Positions 6,104 to 9,694 of a stretch of 9,694 bases of DNA are shown in pieces. The position numbers and the translations under genes were made by a program. Within the stretch, counting starts at the first letter, position 1. Every line of letters starts with the position of its first letter. The DNA comes from Parachlamydiaceae bacterium (lineage in GTDB: Bacteria; Chlamydiota; Chlamydiia; Chlamydiales; Parachlamydiaceae), in NCBI GenBank assembly GCA_013817115.1, contig JACDDG010000034.1, positions 1-9,694 of the forward strand. The letters run 5' to 3'. The notes beneath the pieces are model-generated. The model saw only the letters and a program-made list of their open reading frames with translations, was not told the DNA's origin and searched no databases.

Positions 6104-6925
6104 CTACTCTTCCACCTGCTTTTCGCGCATGAACACATGTGCTTCTGCAGCAAAGTTAAAAAAGAAAATTACCGCCGGAGATAACATTACAGCAAAAGGT
6201 ATCATAATAAAAAAGGAGTGCACAATTGTATAAACTGGGCTTTCACAAACTTCACACATCGATTCAGTAATAAAGGCCGCCGTGAGCAAAAGGATGGCAC
6301 AAAAGATTAATGGCAAGACTGCGACGAGGCCAAGCACAATATTGCAAAAGACATCTCCTTTAAGGCGCAGCGTCAAAAGTTGAGCCGACTGAATCCTGTT
6401 TACTCCTTTCAAAGCGACAAGAGGTGTGACAAAATACAGCACTAACAATGCAAAAAGACATAGCAAAAGAGAGCTCAAGTTTAATAGAAATGGAGCAAAA
6501 GCTAAAATCGCCATAAAAAATTTGCCTACCCCCGGAATCTCTTTTAACAAAATAAAAATTCCAAGCGTCATCCAAACCAAAAGATAACTAAGGATGATTG
6601 GTATAGCGAAATAAGAGGCTCCGATGATCACTTCCCACGAATTAAGCAACACGTCTCGATATTTAATCGCTTTGTTCTTCACCTCATCGTGATAAATGCG
6701 CGTCAACCATATCCCCGCAGACAACAATATTCCGGAGCATAGAAAAACTGGAATAAATGTAAGACTCAGCATGATCCAATTGCCAGCATGTATTGCCAAG
6801 CCTCTAAAAAAAACAATAAGTAGCCCACAAAGAGCAAGGATGATCGACACCATCGCAAGCTTTTTTTTCGAAAACGTTAAAATAAGAGCCCGATTGAATA
6901 TTCGCTGGATATCTGATAATTGCAT
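6104..6925 (-). CDS. Polytopic inner-membrane protein of unknown function
   Basis: A 273-residue protein with about six to seven transmembrane helices: near residues 24-44, 50-72, 99-125, 133-170 (long enough for two), 190-218 and 232-260. A basic N-terminus (RALILTFSKKK) favours insertion with the N-terminus inside. I recognise no family motif or catalytic residue. It is the third gene of the minus-strand unit, starting only 3 bases after the gltA stop, so it is almost certainly cotranscribed and perhaps translationally coupled, as its own Shine-Dalgarno sequence is weak. Its position invites the guess of a transporter or membrane partner linked to central metabolism, but nothing in the sequence shows that. 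It ends against the GC-rich terminator element. Confidence 0.88.
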   Translation of the reverse strand: MQLSDIQRIFNRALILTFSKKKLAMVSIILALCGLLIVFFRGLAIHAGNWIMLSLTFIPVFLCSGILLSAGIWLTRIYHDEVKNKAIKYRDVLLNSWEVIIGASYFAIPIILSYLLVWMTLGIFILLKEIPGVGKFFMAILAFAPFLLNLSSLLLCLFALLVLYFVTPLVALKGVNRIQSAQLLTLRLKGDVFCNIVLGLVAVLPLIFCAILLLTAAFITESMCEVCESPVYTIVHSFFIMIPFAVMLSPAVIFFFNFAAEAHVFMREKQVEE

Positions 6926-6928
6926 GAA

Positions 6929-8089
6929 TTACTCATCTTTACTTTTAAAAATATATTTCGGACGCACAATAGGCGTCCCCTTTCCACCTCGAGCTTCACA
7001 ACGTTCATAAACGATCTGCCTCGCAATACCAACAACTCGGGACATTCCAAACAGCAAGGTAAAATATTCAGAATAATTAAATCCTGCAGCCGAAAGGAGA
7101 GCCCCTGATATTGCATCTACATTAGGATATGGATTCGAAATTTTAGGATTTTCCTTTAAAACTTTCGGTCCTGCAACTCGTAATAAGAACGCAATCTTGC
7201 ATATTGGATCTTCAGGATACATCTCTTCCGCAACTTTGTAAAGTACTGTTGCACGCGGATCTTCCACACGCAAAACTGCATGTCCAAATCCAAAAACAAG
7301 TTGTTGATTTGCTAGACGTTCACGCAATAATTTTTCAACCTGTTCTAAAGTTGCATCCGGACCAAGTTGTTTTAACACCTCTTCAGTAAATTCTAAACAA
7401 TCCTGATTAGCTTTACCATGACGAGGGCCTGCCAAAGCGCACATTGAACCTGAGATGGACCCATACATGTCTTCTAAACCAGAAGCAATTGCTTTTCCGA
7501 CAAACGTCGATAGATTTCCCCCACCATGGTCATAGTGTAGAATGTTGAATAATTTAAAGATCGTGGTTAATTGATCGCGATCAACATTTGGAATATTCAG
7601 CATGTGTACAAAATTTTCGATGTACCCCAAAGTTGGTTCTGAATTTTTCGTTCCTTCCCACCCAGCATGGTAATTAATGACTGTGGTTACAATTTCCGGA
7701 ATTTTAGCTACTAAATCCAGGTAATCTTCTTGGTAGTCATTTTTCCCTTCTATCATGCCTGTAATCAACAATGCAGCACAAAAAAGCTTCATAGGGTGGC
7801 CCGTTCGTGGTAAACGGCGAATCGCTTCGAGGGTCTCTTCTGAGCATTTACTTCGCTTATAAAGCTCTTGGCTAAAAACCTGGACCTCTTTTTTGCTACC
7901 TTCTTTACCCGTATTCAGCAAATAAATGACCTGTTCCGGCTCCCACTCAGCAAGTTCATCCACAGGTCGTCCTGCATAAAACAGCCCTTTTTGAGGGTCT
8001 ACAGAGGATGTTGTGCAATAACCCACCGGAAATCCGCGCATGCCGGTTTCTAATTCATCTTTAGTAATCGTAAAAAGTACTTCTGACAT
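6929..8089 (-). CDS. gltA: Citrate synthase, resembling the mitochondrial-type enzyme
   Basis: Condenses oxaloacetate with acetyl-CoA to form citrate and CoA, the entry step of the TCA cycle, in the cytosol. The 386-residue protein carries the full active site: DHGGGN (His188), GPRHGKAN (His224), FGFGHAVLR (His270), VEDPRA (Arg279), NVDAISG (Asp325) and MSR (Arg351). The spacings 36, 46, 55 and 26 equal those of pig mitochondrial His238, His274, His320, Asp375 and Arg401. Motif wording (GHAVLR.xDPR, PNVDAxSG, LFGxSR) is closer to eukaryotic-type enzymes than to the hexameric E. coli type, and it lacks the N-terminal NADH-binding domain of the latter. The usual Glu of DHEGGN is Gly here. The ATG at 8089 follows AGGAGG, which overlaps the mdh stop, so mdh and gltA are coupled. 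Pathogenic Chlamydia lack this gene, which supports an environmental chlamydia. Confidence 0.96.
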   Translation of the reverse strand: MSEVLFTITKDELETGMRGFPVGYCTTSSVDPQKGLFYAGRPVDELAEWEPEQVIYLLNTGKEGSKKEVQVFSQELYKRSKCSEETLEAIRRLPRTGHPMKLFCAALLITGMIEGKNDYQEDYLDLVAKIPEIVTTVINYHAGWEGTKNSEPTLGYIENFVHMLNIPNVDRDQLTTIFKLFNILHYDHGGGNLSTFVGKAIASGLEDMYGSISGSMCALAGPRHGKANQDCLEFTEEVLKQLGPDATLEQVEKLLRERLANQQLVFGFGHAVLRVEDPRATVLYKVAEEMYPEDPICKIAFLLRVAGPKVLKENPKISNPYPNVDAISGALLSAAGFNYSEYFTLLFGMSRVVGIARQIVYERCEARGGKGTPIVRPKYIFKSKDE

Positions 8090-8094
8090 TTTTG

Positions 8095-8100
8095 CCTCCT
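8095..8100 (-). promoter_or_regulatory. Ribosome binding site of gltA overlapping the mdh stop
   Basis: A perfect AGGAGG (minus strand) shares bases with the mdh TAG stop and sits 5 bases before the gltA ATG (TTTAGGAGGCAAAAATG). Ribosomes finishing mdh would release at the gltA start, which supports coupled, stoichiometric translation of the two consecutive enzymes. Confidence 0.8.
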
Positions 8101-9094
8101 AAACTGTCATCAAATCTGAAACAAGCTCACGTTCTTCCACAAGTTCTTTTTCGGATGATTTAATCCGATCTCGTAAGAAATCATTCCACTCTACACCTTT
8201 AACTATTTCAAAGCTGCCATCCCCATTGGAGCGGCACGGAAAAGAAAAAATTAGATTTTCATCGATGCCATAAGAGTTACCGGCGGAATAGACTCCGGAA
8301 GAAAACCATTCTCCGGCTGGAGTCGCGACATACAGTGATTTAATCGCATCGATTGCGGCATTCGCAGCAGATGCTGCTGAAGAACTCCCTCTAGCAGCAA
8401 TGATAGCAGCTCCCCTTTTTTGGACATTGCTAATAAACTCATTTTCGAGCCAATGCTTATCTTTAATTACATCTGTAACAGACTGACCATCAATGTGAGC
8501 GTGAATAAAGTCTGGAACCTGAGTCGCAGAATGATTCCCCCACACTACTAGGGACGTTACGGAATTAAGATCGACATTTGCTTTTTTTGCTAATTGACTC
8601 ACAGCTCTATTTTGATCTAAACGCATCATGGCGTGAAAATTTTTCTTTGGAATTCCTGGAGCATTCTTCATTAAAATAAGACAATTAGTATTAGCTGGAT
8701 TTCCAACCACTAAAATTTTTACATCTTTACTAGCTACAGCATTTAATGCTTTCCCTTGTTCAGTAAAAATTTTCCCATTTTCACTTAGAAGATCGCCTCT
8801 TTCCATGCCTGCAGAACGGGGCTTAGCGCCGACCAACAGAGCAATGTCTACATCTTTGAAAACTTGTTTTGGATCGCTTCCGATATGTATTTCCTTTAAC
8901 AAGGGAAATGCACAATCCTCAAGTTCCATGACAACGCCCTCTAAGGCTTTCATAGCCACAGGCAATTCTAAAATATGCAAAGCAATAGGTTGATCCTTTC
9001 CCAGCATATCTCCTGCAACAATACGAAATAACAATTGATAAGCGATCTGTCCTGCTCCACCGGTCACGGCAATGCGTTTTAATGGTTTGCTCAT
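8099..9094 (-). CDS. mdh: Malate dehydrogenase
   Basis: Oxidises malate to oxaloacetate with reduction of NAD, supplying citrate synthase, whose gene follows at 9 bases. The 331-residue protein is full length for the cytosolic/chloroplast-like (type 2) MDH family. Visible in order: Rossmann [12 protein letters not shown] (11-22); acidic cofactor-selecting Glu43 in [22 protein letters not shown] (50-66); the mobile-loop substrate arginines in [15 protein letters not shown] (Arg93, Arg99); NPANTN (132-137); MRLDQNRA with Asp160 and Arg163; and the catalytic His188 in [12 protein letters not shown]. Chlamydial MDH (mdhC) is of this type. The ATG at 9094 has GGAGGGAGA directly upstream. It heads the minus-strand operon; upstream lies a 72-nt hairpin that could affect expression. 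Malate versus lactate specificity is supported by the MDH-type double-arginine loop. Confidence 0.96.
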   Translation of the reverse strand: MSKPLKRIAVTGGAGQIAYQLLFRIVAGDMLGKDQPIALHILELPVAMKALEGVVMELEDCAFPLLKEIHIGSDPKQVFKDVDIALLVGAKPRSAGMERGDLLSENGKIFTEQGKALNAVASKDVKILVVGNPANTNCLILMKNAPGIPKKNFHAMMRLDQNRAVSQLAKKANVDLNSVTSLVVWGNHSATQVPDFIHAHIDGQSVTDVIKDKHWLENEFISNVQKRGAAIIAARGSSSAASAANAAIDAIKSLYVATPAGEWFSSGVYSAGNSYGIDENLIFSFPCRSNGDGSFEIVKGVEWNDFLRDRIKSSEKELVEERELVSDLMTV

Positions 9095-9113
9095 TCTCCC
9101 TCCAAGTTACTAG

Positions 9114-9185
9114 TCATCGGTCATTGGCACATAGGCATAAAAATGGGCCCCTCCCCATTTTTAAGCCGATGCCAATGACCGATGA
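9114..9185. repeat. 72-nt imperfect palindrome just upstream of mdh
   Basis: A perfect 16-bp outer arm (9114-9129, TCATCGGTCATTGGCA) pairs with 9170-9185. An inner 10-bp stem TAAAAATGGG/CCCATTTTTA (9138-9147 with 9154-9163) and a GGC/GCC step (9134-9136 with 9165-9167) continue it. The inner hairpin, a short GC stem flanked by A and T tracts, is terminator-like in both directions. The structure ends about 10 bases before the mdh ribosome binding site. Confidence 0.85.
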
Positions 9186-9236
9186 ATAGCAAGTAAAAAA
9201 TTTTGGCTAAAAAAACTCTGCTAAGATCATGGTAGC

Positions 9237-9270
9237 TGGCTTAAAAATGGGGTAGGGGCCCCTTTTAAGG
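9237..9270. repeat. Inverted copy of the mdh-upstream hairpin core
   Basis: GGCTTAAAAATGGGG (9238-9252) followed after one extra T by AGGGGCCC (9254-9261) is the reverse complement of 9145-9167 apart from that insertion. Locally it can fold as CTTAAAA/TTTTAAG (9240-9246 with 9263-9269) over GGGG/CCCC (9249-9252 with 9259-9262). The two copies could also pair with each other across about 70 bases. Confidence 0.8.
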
Positions 9271-9353
9271 TTGGTATAATTAGCACTTTCTCAATATATA
9301 CTCTTTTTTGCATTGTACGATCGGACCTGATATTCGGCAAGTTGAAGTTTTTG

Positions 9354-9382
9354 TTGAAATAATATCCTTAGAGTTGTATAAT
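9354..9382 (+). promoter_or_regulatory. Sigma70/sigma66-type promoter of the ferredoxin gene
   Basis: TTGAAA (9354-9359), a 17-base spacer and a perfect TATAAT (9377-9382) form a near-consensus promoter. Transcription from about 9389 leaves a leader of roughly 95 bases before the ATG at 9484, with TAAGGAG at 9468-9474 as ribosome binding site. Confidence 0.75.
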
Positions 9383-9483
9383 AAAAGATTAATTCTCTAT
9401 ATACCATGCCTAGTTATGCTTTTACTTTGGACTGCGCACGGTAATGAGATAACCAAATGTAGACAAATAAGGAGTTTAATTTT

Positions 9484-9694
9484 ATGCCTAAATTAATATT
9501 TGACCACAATGATGATGAAATTGAACTTCCGGAAGATAGCCCCATATCTGAAGCTTGTGAAGAGGCTGGAGTTCCTTTCGCATGTACTGAAGGTGTTTGC
9601 GGAACTTGCGTTATCGAAATTAAAGAAGGCAAAGAAAATCTGTCACCTCCGACTCAAGAAGAAGAAGATTTTCTAGGCGAAGGCTGTTGCGATG
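9484..9694 (+). CDS. [2Fe-2S] ferredoxin, partial (cut by window end)
   Basis: An electron-transfer protein of the plant-type/adrenodoxin-like [2Fe-2S] family; 70 codons are present and no stop is reached. The cluster-binding motif ACTEGVCGTC gives Cys34-x4-Cys39-x2-Cys42. The usual fourth ligand (in a LACQ-like motif) should lie beyond the window; the GCC just before the edge (Cys68, Cys69) is probably too early and is not the expected context. The preceding EACEEAGVPFACTEGVCGTCVIEI-type stretch is close to chlamydial ferredoxins as I recall them. The start is supported by TAAGGAG 9 bases upstream and a near-consensus promoter. The gene is divergent from the mdh operon. Which reductase or oxidase it serves cannot be told. 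Confidence 0.93.
   Translation, partial: MPKLIFDHNDDEIELPEDSPISEACEEAGVPFACTEGVCGTCVIEIKEGKENLSPPTQEEEDFLGEGCCD

Larger units (their letters stand above)
9095..9483. other. Divergent regulatory region between mdh and the ferredoxin gene
   Basis: No gene is seen in these 389 bases. They contain the mdh Shine-Dalgarno sequence (9095-9103), a large imperfect palindrome (9114-9185), a second hairpin that is an inverted copy of its core (9237-9270), an AT-rich stretch with TATAAT (9275-9280) lacking a good -35, and the ferredoxin promoter and leader (9354-9483). I could not find a convincing promoter for mdh by eye. Confidence 0.6.

Noticed and set aside
9275..9280. TATAAT as a second ferredoxin promoter
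   Set aside because: No acceptable -35 hexamer lies 15-19 bases upstream (the position holds a G-rich run), whereas the 9354-9382 promoter is near consensus.

Overview
The window looks like chromosome from an environmental (amoeba-symbiont) member of the Chlamydiae, such as a Protochlamydia/Parachlamydia relative. This rests on low-GC DNA, a malate dehydrogenase and a plant-type [2Fe-2S] ferredoxin close to the chlamydial forms, a complete citrate synthase (animal-pathogenic Chlamydia lack one), and two large coiled-coil proteins with short N-terminal hydrophobic segments, like chlamydial inclusion-membrane proteins. The assignment comes from protein resemblance by eye, not from a search.

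Layout. (1) 174-2302, plus strand: a two-gene unit, an unrecognised 378-residue protein with an RNA-polymerase alpha-CTD-like helix-hairpin-helix stretch, overlapping by one base a DAO-family FAD oxidoreductase. (2) 2303-2731: a gene-poor stretch holding short decayed repeats, one resembling an IS21-type transposon end. (3) 2732-5965: two divergently transcribed coiled-coil membrane genes sharing a promoter region with a good sigma70-type promoter in each direction; the minus-strand protein is built from three internal repeats, two of which share a perfect 68-bp DNA identity. (4) 5966-6103: a GC-rich (about 65%) element of nested hairpins between convergent genes, probably a dispersed repeat that also serves as terminator. 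(5) 6104-9094, minus strand: a tight operon mdh-gltA-polytopic membrane protein. (6) 9095-9483: divergent regulatory region with a 72-nt imperfect palindrome, a second inverted copy of its core, and a strong promoter for (7) a [2Fe-2S] ferredoxin gene cut by the window edge.

Functionally, mdh and gltA make consecutive enzymes: malate is oxidised to oxaloacetate, which citrate synthase condenses with acetyl-CoA, so the operon drives carbon into the TCA cycle. The ferredoxin is a likely electron carrier. The coiled-coil pair are candidates for host-interface or inclusion-membrane proteins, by architecture only. No CRISPR array, tRNA, rRNA, intact insertion sequence or recognisable defence system is visible.
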